DNA of 64,000 nucleotides from Gyromitra esculenta (lineage: Eukaryota > Ascomycota > Pezizomycetes > Pezizales > Discinaceae): the NCBI GenBank assembly GCA_038503075.1, contig JBCAML010000006.1, positions 2,170,001 through 2,234,000 on the forward strand, written 5' to 3'. Shown in pieces: positions 26,031 to 38,788 of the stretch; position 1 is the stretch's first letter, and the number at the start of each line of letters is the position of its first letter. A program made the position numbers and the translations under genes. The notes below the pieces were generated by a model that worked only from the letters and a program-made list of their open reading frames with translations, was not told the DNA's origin and ran no database searches.

Positions 26031-28075
26031 ACAGGATATAAGAATAGAAGGGAAGATGCCAATAAGAATCCAGCACAATAACCTTGCCGGAACCCGGTGA
26101 CGTTGGGCTTCTCGTGGCTGTGTAAATCATTCACTCTGGGCGAACGTCATTGGCCGCCGCAGACCAGCATATAATAGGGCTATTAATCCCAGGGTCCAGA
26201 ATCCAGTAAACACCTATCGAGACCGTCAGCGAATCGCCAGGGTCTCTGCGAACTTGGCAGGGCCAACCCAGCTGCATCCCCAGAGAATTGAGCATGCTCT
26301 CCGGTCGCCGGGGTACAAAAAGAAAAAGAGTAAATCCAATTCGGACACGCCGTTGGATCCGTTCGAATGGCATGCCATCGTGGAGTCCACCGCCAGGCAG
26401 ACCCGTATCTTGTTTTCCCCTTCCCTCCCATCGTCATCGCGACATCGGTGCATGCGCAGGCATTGTCTCTTTTAACAGGCCCAGAAGCAAATAAGGTACC
26501 CCGTCTGCCCTGTTTATCGAACGGATCTTCTCCCGATCCGCGCGCCTCGGTAATGCCGCCACCCTTTGCTGTATTCGCTTCCGTCCGTGATTGGCAGCGT
26601 ATATTAGAGTTATTTCCTCTGCTTTAATCCCGGCAGATCTGGGTCTGTCTGTGGCGGAAGGGCGCCAGCTGTGGCGTTCGTCAACCGATGTTATGCAGAG
26701 TGACCTGAGCTTATTCCCACTTGATACCCCATCTCACAACCTATGCATCAGGGTGATACGGGCGCTGTGGAGCGACAGGGATTACTTGCTCACTCCATTT
26801 GAAACACCAAGCAGTCTGGCTTGGCGTTATCCGCTGCAGCTGCTGGACGAAACTACGTTTCATCGCCCAATTCTGCTCTTATCTTCTGCTCCAGTGTTAT
26901 CGTGTCTTTGCAGATACTGGTGCCTGAGAATTGCTGAACTCAGGGCTCCATTGGGCTGACTGGAGACAGATACTAAGCCTCACGAATAAGCAACGGCTGA
27001 TTACGAGGCCTGTTCTGCACCCGCGTAGTGGTTACTAGAGCAGTAGCAGTACCAGAGCAGGGCTCGAGGTAGTGAGTGCGCCTTGCAGATATTAGATCAG
27101 AATACAGTAGAGTATGTTACCGGAGAGAGTCAATTACTTGATTATGTAATCTGCTGAGGAAATACTCACAGAGCATCACTCGATATGCCCCGTGCTGGGG
27201 CTGGGGGGCAAGTGGTGCTGTGATTGGCTGAGAGGACATCTTCTACCGTGGCAGGCTGCAGGATTGCGGTCTCACGATAGAACTATCTGGGCTTATATTA
27301 TGCCATCATCAGTATTTGTGCTACGCTGAGGTAGAGGTAAGTATCAGCCCTCGGGCACTTTGAGTACTGGGACATTAATTCCTCATTGGGCAGTCATCTA
27401 CGCTGAGGGTGAGCTCTCCTACATATCTGCTTTGCTTTAACCCTTGTCTGCTCAAACTCAGTACAACCCCATGTCCTATTTCTAGTATATCTATCGAATA
27501 ATTTCACTGGGCAGCCGGAGGGATGGCAGAGTGTTTGTGGATAATACGCGACTCCTAATTGGCTGACTTAGTTAGGTGGGCTGACGTTCTGGGTTAGGGT
27601 TGTTTCCTGCACGAGTACGGCGCAGTAAGTAAGTAAGTAAAATTCATTTACGCACGAGTACGGCGCGGTCACCTTACAGGCATTTGGCTTATATAGATGC
27701 TCGCTCTATAAGAGCACCGCTGGTACTGACGGGAGCTTTTTTCGTGTATCTGGCGTATGATTGCCCTGGTTTCGCAATTACAGCTTATGCGTGTGGTATC
27801 GATATGGACCACTTGGTGGAAGTGCCAATGGTTTCGGATGAAAGCATGCCTTATGAAATTGGGCCTGCTTTACTAGAGTGTCGTAATATTAATAGATCGC
27901 CGAGGACTGTACCCCGTGCGAATAAAACGCACTCCAGTGGGCCACGAGTGATACATCATGATCCGCACAGAAGGTAAGCACCATAACAATCAGTTCCATC
28001 CATCTACTAATACACATATTTTCTGTCCACCCATATATGCCCGCAGCTTCGCACCTATCTATCTTCCTAGCCTGC
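26031..28075. other. Intergenic, patatin promoter side and amylase 3' side
   Basis: Two kilobases without a gene I can support. Short frames at 26288-26627, 26591-26959 and 27684-27977 have no recognisable domain and no intron joins. A GTAA microsatellite lies at 27627-27642. AGTACGGCGC occurs at 27614 and again at 27657, flanking that microsatellite, a small local duplication. Confidence 0.55.
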
Positions 28076-30874
28076 TCAAGAGCACCCAGAGATCCCCAGC
28101 GCCGCCGCCGTAGTAGCTGAGAGCCCAACCCACGCCCTCATAGCATTGATAATCGTCAGATCGCGATGCACCCTCGTGTACTTCCCCGCAACCATCTGGT
28201 ACCCACACGCGCTCGCCACATACGCCGTGTCCTTCGGAACACCCAGACATCCAGACGCACTCTGCGACCCCGTGTACAGCGAGCAATCAGAATAGCCGTC
28301 CGGGAACCCAGCAGCCCCGTTATCCATAAACATGTAGCTCGAGAGCACGAGCTTGATGACCCAGTCCGCATCTGTGCGCGAGAACAGCAGTACTTCGAAA
28401 GCGCGGTGCTTGGCGACGTCTTTGTCTTTAATCAAGACCGAGCCCTTGTCCTGCATATCGCGCGACGACGAACCCTGCACGTCTGGTCAGCGCCCCTATT
28501 CTATAACCCCATAACCCAACTATAGCCATGGCGGACGCGGAAAACTTACAGGATTCTGCTGATCGTGGTCGTCGTTCTGGACCGCGAACCTCGAAGCCGG
28601 AATGATCCACGACCCGCAGATCGGCATCTCCTTCGGATAATCCGAGCTCCATATCTTGACCTTCGCGATGTCCGCCGCACTGAACCCGTTCGCCGCCAGC
28701 TGCGCATCAAAGTTGGTGTACCAGGACCACTGTCCCCCGCCGCACGCCAGCAGATCAGATTCCCCGCCTATGATCACCTCGAGCCACGTTATCCAGTCGG
28801 CGGGCATGGTGCCGCCGAGCTTGGCGCGCACGCGCCCGAGGATCGCGGCCGTCGACGCCGGCCCAACGTGTTTGGCGGCGTCCATGCGGAACCCGCTGAA
28901 CCCGATCGAGATCAGGTCGACGAGGTAGCTGGCGATCCGGTCCTGCACGTACGGCTTTTCCGTGTTCAGGTCCGTCAGCCCCACGAGCCAGCCTTTGGTT
29001 ATCACTTCTCCGTCGGTCCAGGAGCTGAGGCTGCGCTCGCAGTGGAAGTCGGTGGGGCCGTATGGGACTGCTGGGAACTCGAGGGTGGGACGGGTCCCGG
29101 TGAACGGGTTGATTAGGAATGTGTTTCTGCCACTGGTTAGTTTGGGCTCGATGGACGGTGGAGGAGGGCTTACCCAGACGTGAAGTAGGGAGAGCCGTCA
29201 GTTGCGTTGTGCCCACTGTACAGACTGCAGTCGGTGTTACGGTGGTTTTGGATATCTGATGCCCAAACCCGTGAGCCCTGAATACTCAAATAGAGGAGAT
29301 AGATAGTCTTACCTGTGCCCTGGCCAACCATGTGGTTTGCAACAGCATCGGCATAAACACGAACACCAGCTGTACGGCAAGCTTGAATCATAGCACGAAG
29401 CTCAGCCCGCGTCCCCATACGGGAGTGCAGCTTATAGCTGACTGGCTGATATCTATTTCGGGTCAGAACAAGCCCACGATCTCCCCAAGACAGCAACTTA
29501 CACGAAATACCAGGGCCTGAACTGATTATCCGGCTCGTAGTAGTTGGAACCCCAGACATGCTCAGTGGGCGGCCAAATCCTAACACCCATATAACCTATC
29601 CCCTAAATCAGCCAATTACCCTCACCCCCCCTCACCCCCAGGGAGTAGAATCAAGATTCATACCAGCCTTTCCGAGGAAAGTACACTCTGACGCAATATC
29701 ATTATACGGCCATCCAAACAACTCAACGATGCCTCCCTTCTGCCCACTATTAAACGTGCTCTGCGCAGCAGTAAGTGCGTTAGCCGTCCAAACAAAGTAG
29801 AGCGGATCCAGCACCAGCGTCTTCCCGCCGGAGCTCGTTATCGTGATAGCCAGGCTCCCGGCGAACGAAGACGACACCTGAAACGTGTTCGACGTCTGCG
29901 CATTGCCGCCGAAATTGTAGGATAGCGTTTCGCCGGTGCGACTGGCGGCGTTGACGACGACCACGGCGCTGGTGCGCGCCGCGTTGTACTGCGTGTCGGC
30001 GTAGCCCACTAGATCTCGCAGGCTCTGGAACGTCGAGACGTAGGTTGTGTCGCCCTGGGGAGGAGTCTGCCAGCGCCGCTGCTCGGCGGAGTCTGCGAAG
30101 GTGTAGACGTCGCCGGAGGAGCAGCTGTCGCCGCCGTTGAAGTTGCCGCAGCCGGATGGAGCGGTGGGGACTGCTTCTGTTGGGATTGAAGTGGGGAGGA
30201 TTGCTGGCGGCTGGCTTGCAGAGACGGCGCCGGTCCCGGGGGCGACAGTACTGCTGGTGGTGGGTGTGGCAGAGGTCACTGGAGTGGTGGTGGCAGTTGT
30301 AGAAGTTGTCGCCTTTGAAGTGGAGCTTGAGGCAGCTGCGGTGGTGGAACTGCTACTTGTTGCTGCTGCTGTGGTGGAGCTGGCGAACGTATAGTTGACG
30401 GAGTTTCCAGGGTCGTAGTAACTATCATTTCTCAGCATATGCCGCTCAATAGGGCAGGAATAGTAGACTCACGATGAACCGCTGACATCGTATTTGATGT
30501 AGAACTGAGTAGCTCCGGTAGCAGTTCCAGAGAAAGTCCACGTCTCGTATCCACTGGAACCAGCTGCAGAGTAGGAGGCAGCTATCGTCTGGCTGCTGGT
30601 CCATGAATTCCCAACTGCCCAGACAACCGTCACAACCTTTGCGTAGGCAATATTTTGAATCTAGAGCGTCACAGTAAGCCCAACGGACCAACCCTCAATA
30701 CCACTAGACAGGAGAACAAACATTGATAGAGCCAGCAAGCACTCCATTCGTGTAAGTATAGCTAATGAGCGACACCTGAGTAGACCGTTTATCCAAAACC
30801 GGCGACCCAGTAACCAGGGCGAAAACCACCAAAAAGTACAGAAGCAGAGAGCACCTCAGCGTTTTTCCAAACAT
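28076..30874 (-). CDS. Secreted alpha-amylase, CBM21 + GH13 (animal-type barrel)
   Basis: Endo-acting starch hydrolase, predicted secreted. Eight exons (30874-30722, 30660-30473, 30421-29664, 29595-29502, 29452-29313, 29255-29174, 29126-28550, 28474-28076) give 796 aa. Residues 1-24 are a signal peptide. Residues about 32-125 form a CBM21 starch-binding domain ([32 protein letters not shown]). A Thr/Ser/Ala-rich linker follows to about 205. A beta-rich stretch of about 120 residues ([33 protein letters not shown]) precedes the barrel. The barrel begins [20 protein letters not shown] and resembles animal/Streptomyces amylases ([32 protein letters not shown]). Catalytic Asp is in FRMDAAKH, Glu in [10 protein letters not shown] and the third Asp in NDDHDQQN. 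The chain stops at the last barrel helix, with no C-terminal beta domain. Confidence 0.93.
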
Positions 30875-30942
30875 GATGTTTTCGCACGAGGGTGGTTGTG
30901 GTGGGGGTTGGATATCGAGTGGATTTCGATTCCCTTGAGAAT

Positions 30943-30960
30943 CTATATAGTAGTTATATA
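30943..30960 (-). promoter_or_regulatory. TATA-like element of the amylase gene
   Basis: On the gene's sense strand this reads TATATAACTACTATATAG, 69-86 nt above the start codon. It is the only TATA-like run close to the start. Assignment is by motif and distance only. Confidence 0.5.
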
Positions 30961-33656
30961 CGCCAACCCTCCGCTCCGCCAGGTGTCCCGCAAAGTCGAT
31001 CCTACCCCGCAAAGCCACACAGAATTCCCCACAGACAGGGCTGGACAGGTGCTGAGGGACCATGGAAATCCCCCGGCCGGCCGCTGGCCACGCGATGCTG
31101 ATATGGAGGAGATATTCCGGTGCCTGGATTCGGCGCGTCGAAAAAAGGTACCTGCTCACTTGTGCGGGAGAGCAGGGCAAGGATGTGGACCGATGGCTGC
31201 AGTAGAGTAAGTAGAGTAGGTAAGTAGTACTGGGTAGTAGAGTAGAGTAGAGTAGTACAGCGCAGTCTACTATACTTGACAGGCCTATTTAGCCGCCGAC
31301 CGCTTGGCTGCAGCGATCGCTACTCTACTGCTCTACTAAGTACTTGGACTCTACTAATCTGGTACCTACAGCTACAGCACAGTACAGCAGGAAGTTGTGC
31401 TCTGGGCGCAAAGTCAAGCCTGAACACCAGAGCCCCGGCTAGGTGGCACTGCTGTAACTGGAGAACAGTATGGCATCTCGGAGTCGGAGCTAGATTGTGG
31501 GGTTTTGCAGCTGGCCAGTAATACTCTGCCTGTCAAGACCCTGGTCAATACTACATAGATCTAGGCCTCCCACTGAAACACCAATCAATACCGTCCGTGG
31601 ATCACCACTTGGTGCCTTCCGGTCACGTTTTTTTTTTTTCTCTGGGGGAAAGAAGCGATATGGCGGGGAAAAAAAAAAAAAAAAAGTAGTATTCAGATCT
31701 GACCTACCCAGGTCAAATCACCACCTCGGTCGAATCCTCCCCCCGGAATCCCCGGTCCACCGATCCGTCTTGCCGACGTCTAGATTGACCAGCCTTTCCT
31801 CATCTCCGATATTAAATTGTTGCACTTTTGCGAGTATATCCTGGCCTCACATCACTGTTCTCGGAGTTGGGACGGCGACGCGGAGAGGCAGGATGATATC
31901 GCGTTCGAGTTTTAATGGCACCTTCCCTCCCTCCCCGCAAAATTACCCCGAGGTTCAGCGTCCCCACAAATCTAGCCTGTGACAGTTGATTTCGAACACA
32001 GGGCGCCGATTAATCATACAAGCTTAAACCATCTATTTATGCATATTATTGTTCCATAGTTACACACAAGTACTTGCTCCCCCCTGATTAACCGTTTCTA
32101 TTGGCCGCGCCGGCGACTTTTGAAAAATCAAATGTTAGCCTTGTTCTTTTCTTTTTTTTGTGGAGTGGTACCTGCAGATGCAGCTTTCTGTTTCCAAGAC
32201 TGACTGATGCGCTTTACTAATTAAGCGAGCTGACATGGCGCGCGTGGAGGAGGTCCCTGGGTCTTGGCCTCAGGCACAGAAGAATGGGCACTGGTCTCCC
32301 CACTCTGGGTGGATTGTAGGATATTGAGATGGCTTTTAAGGAGAATATGTTGGGGCCATGCCTGAGTGCGTGGTGTTTTAGTACCAGACTAATAATTATA
32401 AGTTGGATACACGCAAAGTAGGATAACTGGTAAATGGCAACCAAATCGACCATCCACCAGTGAACGACACAGACAGGTCTGCAGCCGTGCGAGACTCAAA
32501 CTTTCGCTACAGCTTTGATCACAGCGATATTGGAGGTTGAGTTACCTTGCATCGGTATGTTTTTTTTTTTTGTTAAATCATTGTCTTGTTGTTTTATCTG
32601 GGTACAAGAATATCACATGCAACCGAAGTTATGGCGTAAGTAAAACCCCCTTGCATCGGTATGCGCACCACGCGCTAGATATAATTGCGATTACTCCATT
32701 CGTCTAGCTTGTAATAGCCGTACATCGTTATTAGAACCCACAGACATACTGCTGCTGCTATAGCTATAGCGCTAACCCGTTGTCTTATTGTATGAAAGTT
32801 TCTATAGCCACCTAGGCTTGGTATACAAATCTAGAACAGCACAGCCGTAGGGTTCTACTTTCGGAGTTCTCAGATACCTCGTAGCTACTATAGCTAATAC
32901 CTTGGCTGTTGAAACGCAGATCTAGTCCTAATATCACTTGTAGACGATCTGAGTGTTGGTGCCTTTCGATGCATAATAAAGTCATTCGATAAGTTATATT
33001 ACCTGAATTCCCGCATCTAAGCTTTTTTCTCCATGCCGTTATTCCGATTACGGCATGACAGTCGTCTGATATTATAGCTATAGAGAACTATTAGATCTAC
33101 GGGACCTACAGTATTAATTCATAGAAATCCGTATCCTATACTCATCCGCAGCTGCGCAGAAGCACACCGGAAAATATAACGAGCGATTTTATGGAAGTTC
33201 CACCCTGCAGCTGCATCCGATACACACATATTCCAAGCTAATATGTGTAATGTGGGACAACCAACCGGGTAAACAGTGTGTCCAGACTACGTATCGGAAG
33301 TTTTTAATCCCGGTGGCGAGTAGAGAAACCTGGGGAAATTTCACCTGCCCCCCTTGCTTGCCAGGTACAGGCGGTTTAGATATCTCCGGCCGGCCAGATG
33401 AGGATATATGACTTGCCTAATGTAGATCGGCCATGTGATCGGTCTCGTTAATAATTAGTAGAGACCTCGAGATTCTCATTTAAGGCAGATCATATACTAT
33501 CACTCGCTTTCACAAGGACTGTGTCTAGTCCCGGAAGAACAAAGAACGAATCCAAGAGATGGTAAAATTCATATTTACATACCCAACGGGGGGAGTCTCA
33601 CTCTCGACTTATTCAGCAATTTTTCCTTTTTCACCATTATCGTCATCATTATCATC
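30961..33656. other. Intergenic, amylase promoter side
   Basis: No gene seen. AGTAG/AGTAGAGT short tandem repeats occupy about 31198-31260. Poly-T and poly-A runs stand at 31627-31640 and 31670-31684. No CGG-N8-CGG array like that of the alpha-glucosidase is evident near the amylase start. Confidence 0.55.
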
Positions 33657-34235
33657 CTAGAACAGAGTCGACCACCGCCCACGAGAAAACTGCTCGCTAT
33701 TGACAAAGTCCTCGTTGAGTTTCAGATACACAGTCTTATTATCAGACCCAATGCTTTGTACATGTCCGTAGATGAAGCCGGTGGGCTTGATGATCTCGCG
33801 CGAGTATGTAATCTCGCACCGCTCAGCGGACTGCCACACCGCCTGATACGCTGGCTTGCCTATGATTGCGTCGTCACGGCCGACAAAATCACGTGCTGGA
33901 AATAGGGAAGAGGTGAAAATGTGGGTATCGGAATAGCCGAGCCATATTGCAGGGGCGGATTCGGCCTCGGCCATTGCTTCTGGGGTGTCGTTGGGAGGGG
34001 AGTGTTGCAGGTGAATAAAGATCCGCAGTTCGCCGCAGCGCATTGGTTGTTCAGGGTCCGTGAGATCATCGCATGATACTGCAGACGGTGCATATCAGCA
34101 ACGGGGGGCATCAGAGGGGCGAGGAAAGCAGGGGTTGGAGATGGGGAATGGCGTACTCATTGTGTTACCGTCCACGATCCACGCACAAAGCTTACCGGTG
34201 AATTCGGGAGGGGGTGGAGGCGGCGAAGGGGGCAT
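33657..34235 (-). CDS. Small hypothetical protein
   Basis: I do not recognise this protein. Exons 34235-34196 and 34078-33657, joined across a GTAAGC...CTGCAG intron, give 153 aa starting MPPSPPPPPPEF. After the proline run the chain is a compact mixed sequence (MRCGELRIFIHLQHSPPND, AIWLGYSDTHIF, SREIIKPTGFIYGHV, NKTVYLKLNEDF). There is no signal peptide or membrane segment. Without the intron the N-terminal frame stops at 34093, so the join is needed and is in phase. The downstream reading frame is clearly open for 140 residues. It could instead be the 3' part of a longer gene. Confidence 0.45.
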
Positions 34236-34606
34236 TGTACATGAAGGTATCGGGTTACAGTGCTGCAAATTCAAGATTTGTGGTGGTGAGGCTGGCAGTG
34301 AAATGTTGCGTGGAGAGTTGAACGTTGACGCGATTGTCTCCCCAGAAAACACCAATGGGCTAGCTGTGTTAGGTAAGCCCTCTGAAACAATATCTCTTGG
34401 CGGACGGTCTTCGTGAAATCTGATTTGTTTAATTTGAAGTTTGTATTTCTTGTAATTCAAATCTAGATGCTTCATCGGATTTATATCTAGTCTACGCGTG
34501 TATATCTCAAGTAGAGTTCAAGAAGATCTAGTCCAAAATATAGCCCATCCCCGTCGTAATCATCATAAGTTTCTACAGACCCCACCCCCATATCTACGAC
34601 TGACAA
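34236..34606. other. Intergenic
   Basis: About 370 bp between two minus-strand genes. It must hold the 3' end of the transporter transcript and the promoter of the small protein. I see no other feature. Confidence 0.5.
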
Positions 34607-36653
34607 CTAAATAGCTGCGTTATTATGCGTTTCAAAGGGCAAAATGCATGTCAGAGCACCACAGAGGCACCACATTGCAGCACTGGCGTAGATGGGCACC
34701 GTTGTAAACCCCGTATTGGCAGATATGATTCTTGTCGCGAGAAAATAAGCAGCTGTCTCTGTAAGGCTTGCAATCACAAGTAGGACGCAACTCACGGTGC
34801 AAGAATCCCGCTCAAGAACTGAAGACTGTTAGCAATACCGCTCCCAGCGCCTCTGTGGGGTGCAGGAAACGATTCCGGTGTATATGTGTATAAGATCCTA
34901 GTAGGAATTAGAATACCCCTCAAAACTAGGCATTATAGTAGACCTACGCGTAACTACAGTTCGCAAGAACTGCTGTGGCACATTGGAACCCTAAATCCGC
35001 CGCTTGATTCGCGGCGGTTGTGTATAGGAAAAGAAACACCCCCGATAGAACAAAGGAAATTGCCAGCATCCATCTCCTTCCGAACCTTGTTTCGACAAGA
35101 AAGCCGGCAGCAATTGGGCCTGCAACGCCTACAGCGGAAACTATGCAATACTTCCTGTAGGCGACGCTCAGGGAGTCGTTGGTCTATCGAAATTAATTAG
35201 GTAAAATTATCATGCAAAGCCATCGATGTCTTACTGAGAATTTAGCTGCCAGGTAGGACGGGATGAAATTAAAGTATAAAGGCTACCACTAGTCAGCTGT
35301 ATTCCCCGGAGATTAAAAGTAGGACTGGTACATAAGCGATCCCAATAGTGGCCCAAATAATCCAAAGAACCGTGCAATGGAACCCCATTTTCCTAGTTGC
35401 GAAAAGAGCTTTGATATTGTCACCTCTATATTCGGCGACGGCTTGCTTAATACGATCCAAGATGTCGGCCATGGATCGTGACATTTCTTCAGATGGGACA
35501 ACAGGCACACCGATTTCATTGTCGACCGCCTCTAGGTCTGCGAGCTTTAGAGGCTCCGGTTTTCCGTTCCTTGTAGCGACGAAGTTCAACGCGGCAATAG
35601 CATCAGCGTCTCGGCCTATCGATAGGAGGTATCGTGGCGAGTCTGGGAGCTTGAAGACGAGCATTCGCATAAGGGCGAAAGAGAACGTAAGGAGACCCAT
35701 GGTAATTAGGGCGTATCGCCTTTTTATGGTTAGAAAAGTACCTTATATCAAGCTGGGGGGATATCTATTACCATCCCATATTGTCTTTACGATGACATCC
35801 CGCTCCAGGGTCATTTGTTTGACAAGAGAAGTTAGCTAGGAAAACCCAACTAACGAGACTTGCAGTGAGCTGTCCGAAGCACCACCAAGCGGAAAGAATT
35901 GTAAGAAGCCATTGACTGGTAGCTGGAACAAACTCCAAGAAGAGCATGGCCACAATAGGGACGTTCCCACCGCTGCCTATACCGACAAAGCCCCAAAGCA
36001 CGGCGAATGTTACGAAACTATTGGCCCCAGCCGTTGAAACGCAAAAGATAGCGGTAATAAAAAGCGTAATATTGAAGGCTGGTCTGAGAGCTTCATTTAG
36101 CACTACGATTGTATCGCCAGCATTTATGGAGATCTTACAGACGACCTATAAAATCGGCGATAATGCCGAAGAAGAGTGCACCAATCGCCATCCCAACATA
36201 ATATCTAACCTAAATTAAGCCTCAATCCGTTTTCGAAAAGTAAAGCTTGGTAGAGCATACGCGACTGTTGCGTAACTTGCACGCTGCACATCAAACTCAA
36301 GAGAAATTGGTGTCAGCACTGCTGACAACCCTTGTGTCATCAAGTTATTCGCAACCCATCTACGGTGCGTTAGTTTCCATACCCATAAAGTAATGGATAT
36401 TTTTCTGAGGTTACCCCAATCCAGTAACTACAAATAACTCCCATTGGTATCGTCCCATCCCAATCTCTGTGAATGCTTTGCTGACAAGTTGTGATTTTAG
36501 TCTGTACGCATCGCTGACGGTAGCAGTCAAGGATTCTCTGTTCGTGATATCATCACTGTTTTCCGAGCTTTCAATCTTTGTCGATAGGGTAGGCCCAACC
36601 TCGATATCTTTTTCGCTTCGCTTTAGCTCACCAGCTTCCCGTAGACCAGCCAT
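34607..36653 (-). CDS. MFS transporter, SVOP/SV2-like
   Basis: Plasma- or organelle-membrane carrier of the major facilitator superfamily; substrate unknown. Nine exons (36653-36415, 36359-36261, 36204-36139, 36083-35772, 35719-35332, 35282-35235, 35183-34948, 34897-34796, 34730-34607) give 537 aa. The start of helix 1 reads IGMGRYQWELFVVTGLGWVA, the hallmark of the SVOP-like branch rather than of the hexose/maltose permeases. PDSPRYLL follows helix 6, and FGRRW and TYTPESFPAPHRGAGSGIA lie in the C-terminal half. A large charged loop separates the two six-helix halves. The last intron must run 34795-34731, ending at ACAAG; the nearer AG would break the frame. One exon is only 48 nt long. Family is certain; transport of a sugar, phosphate or organic acid cannot be told from sequence. 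Confidence 0.88.
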
Positions 36654-37696
36654 TTTGTGGAAGTAACTCGGAGTATTGAAAATTCGGCCTTAAGAAGAGT
36701 TTACTGCCTTGCGCCTGCTCTGGAGGACGCTCAGTTCCAGCGACAAGCACGCGCTTTAATAGTTCTACTACCAGGCTTGAATTCTTCAGCGAGACTAGAT
36801 CTCATAATAGGGTATAGTCGCCTCGCTGGCAGTGCTGACAACGGACCAAGTAAGGTTGAAATTTTTGCTTGCGAAGGGTTTCACACCCCGCACCTGTTTG
36901 AAATTGTTGGCCAGTTAGATAGGACCTCCTCGGATGCATCTTAATTCGTATTTTCTGGCCGGGGCCTCGGGAAAGGTCTCGGAGCCAAAACCTGAGAACA
37001 GTATGATATGTTAGGAGGCGTACTTGGGCGTTCATTAAATATCTACTGGGAAATGTGACAACAAGCCCGCCCCGCCAACCACGGCTCCAAATAAACAGAA
37101 TCGATTACATCGCACTAACTTGAGCAAGTAGACTCTACGCTAAGACGTTGGAATTGCCTCCATATGCAAAGTGCCCAAATATTCCGCCTCTGCTTTAACC
37201 CCGCTTGGCCAGTAGAAGAATTTTCAACGTCTTAGCGTGAAGTCCGCTAGCTCGAGTTAATGCGCTATTATGAGCCAATTTCCACTCTATAGTCAAATAT
37301 ATATGATTGTGCCTAGCTACTATTATCTCTTCGTCGTTGTAGCTGATTCGGTTACTCTAAGGGGTGGGGCGCGCGTGCAGCTTGTTGCAAAATTTCCCAG
37401 TATTCAACGAATGCCTAAGTAAATAAGGTTAATTAGTATGTATAAACAAAGTGCCTAGAATTGTCGCTTATCGGATCTCTAATAGCTATCTGCATATAAA
37501 CATAACTTAGGAAGGATTAATCCCGATCGATCAAGCACTGAAATCTCGAGGTTATCGAGTGACACTTCTAACGTATAGAAATCTCTCAGGCAACTACCCT
37601 CCCTTTCAACTGTAGGTTCAGCCTCACATGTTTATTGAATCTAGCCGTGCGCACCACATGAGTGTCGCGTGATGTTTAAGTAGTATGCATGAAGGA

Positions 37697-37848
37697 GATC
37701 TACTCGCAACAGGCATAAAGAACCCGAAAATGCAAATGGGAGTACTATAGTCAGCCAACCAAGTCGTGTATGTGCTAGATTGGAGCGAACCAAAAGGCAT
37801 TGCCAACAAAAATCATTTTCAGGTTCTTTATGCCTGTTGCGAGTAGAT
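37697..37848. repeat. 152 bp element with 35 bp inverted arms
   Basis: ATCTACTCGCAACAGGCATA... (from 37698) is repeated inverted at 37813-37848 with one mismatch over about 35 bp. The spacer is about 80 bp. No target-site duplication is clear. It could be a MITE or a cruciform-forming repeat. Confidence 0.8.
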
Positions 37849-38615
37849 TGATTATCTATTCTTTAAAGTGCTCACTCACATTTACCATATATACTCTTCA
37901 AATATGACCTACACCTGCCCTGAGCTGAACCTAATATGGAGAAAATATGGCCAAATTACCAATACTCTACCACTCAGAAGGTTTCTTGAGAAAGCCACAT
38001 AAATGGTATGTGGCTCATGTAAATCGCAAGCTTTTGACTGGGCCATCCAGTACTATATTAGGGTTAGCTTGGGGCAGGTCATATTTGAAAAGCATGCACG
38101 GTAGTTTCTACCACCATAATACCGTATTATGTCAGCTATATGGAACTGACCTGGACTAAGCAGTTCTAAATCGGCCTTCAGAAAAGCTCGAAAGGTTGTT
38201 AGAAACGGTTGCTAAGCATCAGAATTGCTATATCCTAACCAAACACTTACTCACCCGATGAAGTAATTTCAATTAAAGTATTTTAGTCGAGCCTAGTCCA
38301 GGCCAGTTTTTTATAGTCGAGATAATACGGTAGTGAAGGTTCTGCTATTTTCACCAGTAATAGGCAGTGAGACTACCTATAAGCTGCTACCTCAGCCCGG
38401 TTGTATTCGTTATTTGCTCGATATTACGGGATCTCAATAATAACGAACAAGGTTGCGGTATGAACGAGATTCTCAGATTGGTCAAGTGCGCATTGCGGCT
38501 CAGTTATAGCCAGTAAGTGCGCGTAGCCAAGCGCTGATGTGTATCCCGTGCATTCAGCCAATCAAAGAATTACTTTCATCCTGTAGTTCTGTTCGGTATC
38601 GCTAAGATATTACGG

Positions 38616-38788
38616 TACTCGGGTCAGGGGTGAAGTATTGGGACTTACTAGGGTGTCACGGATCTGAGCGGTCACAGTATCACTCTGTTGTTTTCACCAT
38701 GCCCTACTGCATTTCGTAATATTTCGCTACGTCACGGCGTTGTTCTCCCTTTCCAGGGTGTCCCAATACTTCACCCCTGACCCGAGTA
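38616..38788. mobile_element. 173 bp MITE with TA target sites
   Basis: Ends of about 29 bp starting CTCGGGTCAGGGGTGAAGTA are perfect inverted copies, flanked by TA at 38616-38617 and 38787-38788. The interior is unrelated to the other elements here and has no open frame. It is of Tc1/mariner type by its target site. Confidence 0.88.

Noticed and set aside
25484..26134. Long frames on both strands rich in Ser, Leu/Phe, Arg/Lys or Glu
   Set aside because: They are created by the GAGGAA hexamer tract, which is open in every frame; the real gene starts at 25852.
34731..34800. Apparent frameshift near the end of the MFS gene
   Set aside because: Using the AG at 34732-34731 as acceptor restores the frame and gives the expected last helix, so no indel is needed.
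34607..36653. MFS gene as the maltose permease of a MAL cluster
   Set aside because: The helix 1 motif and overall layout are SVOP-like, not those of hexose or maltose permeases, and the gene is 28 kb from the alpha-glucosidase.
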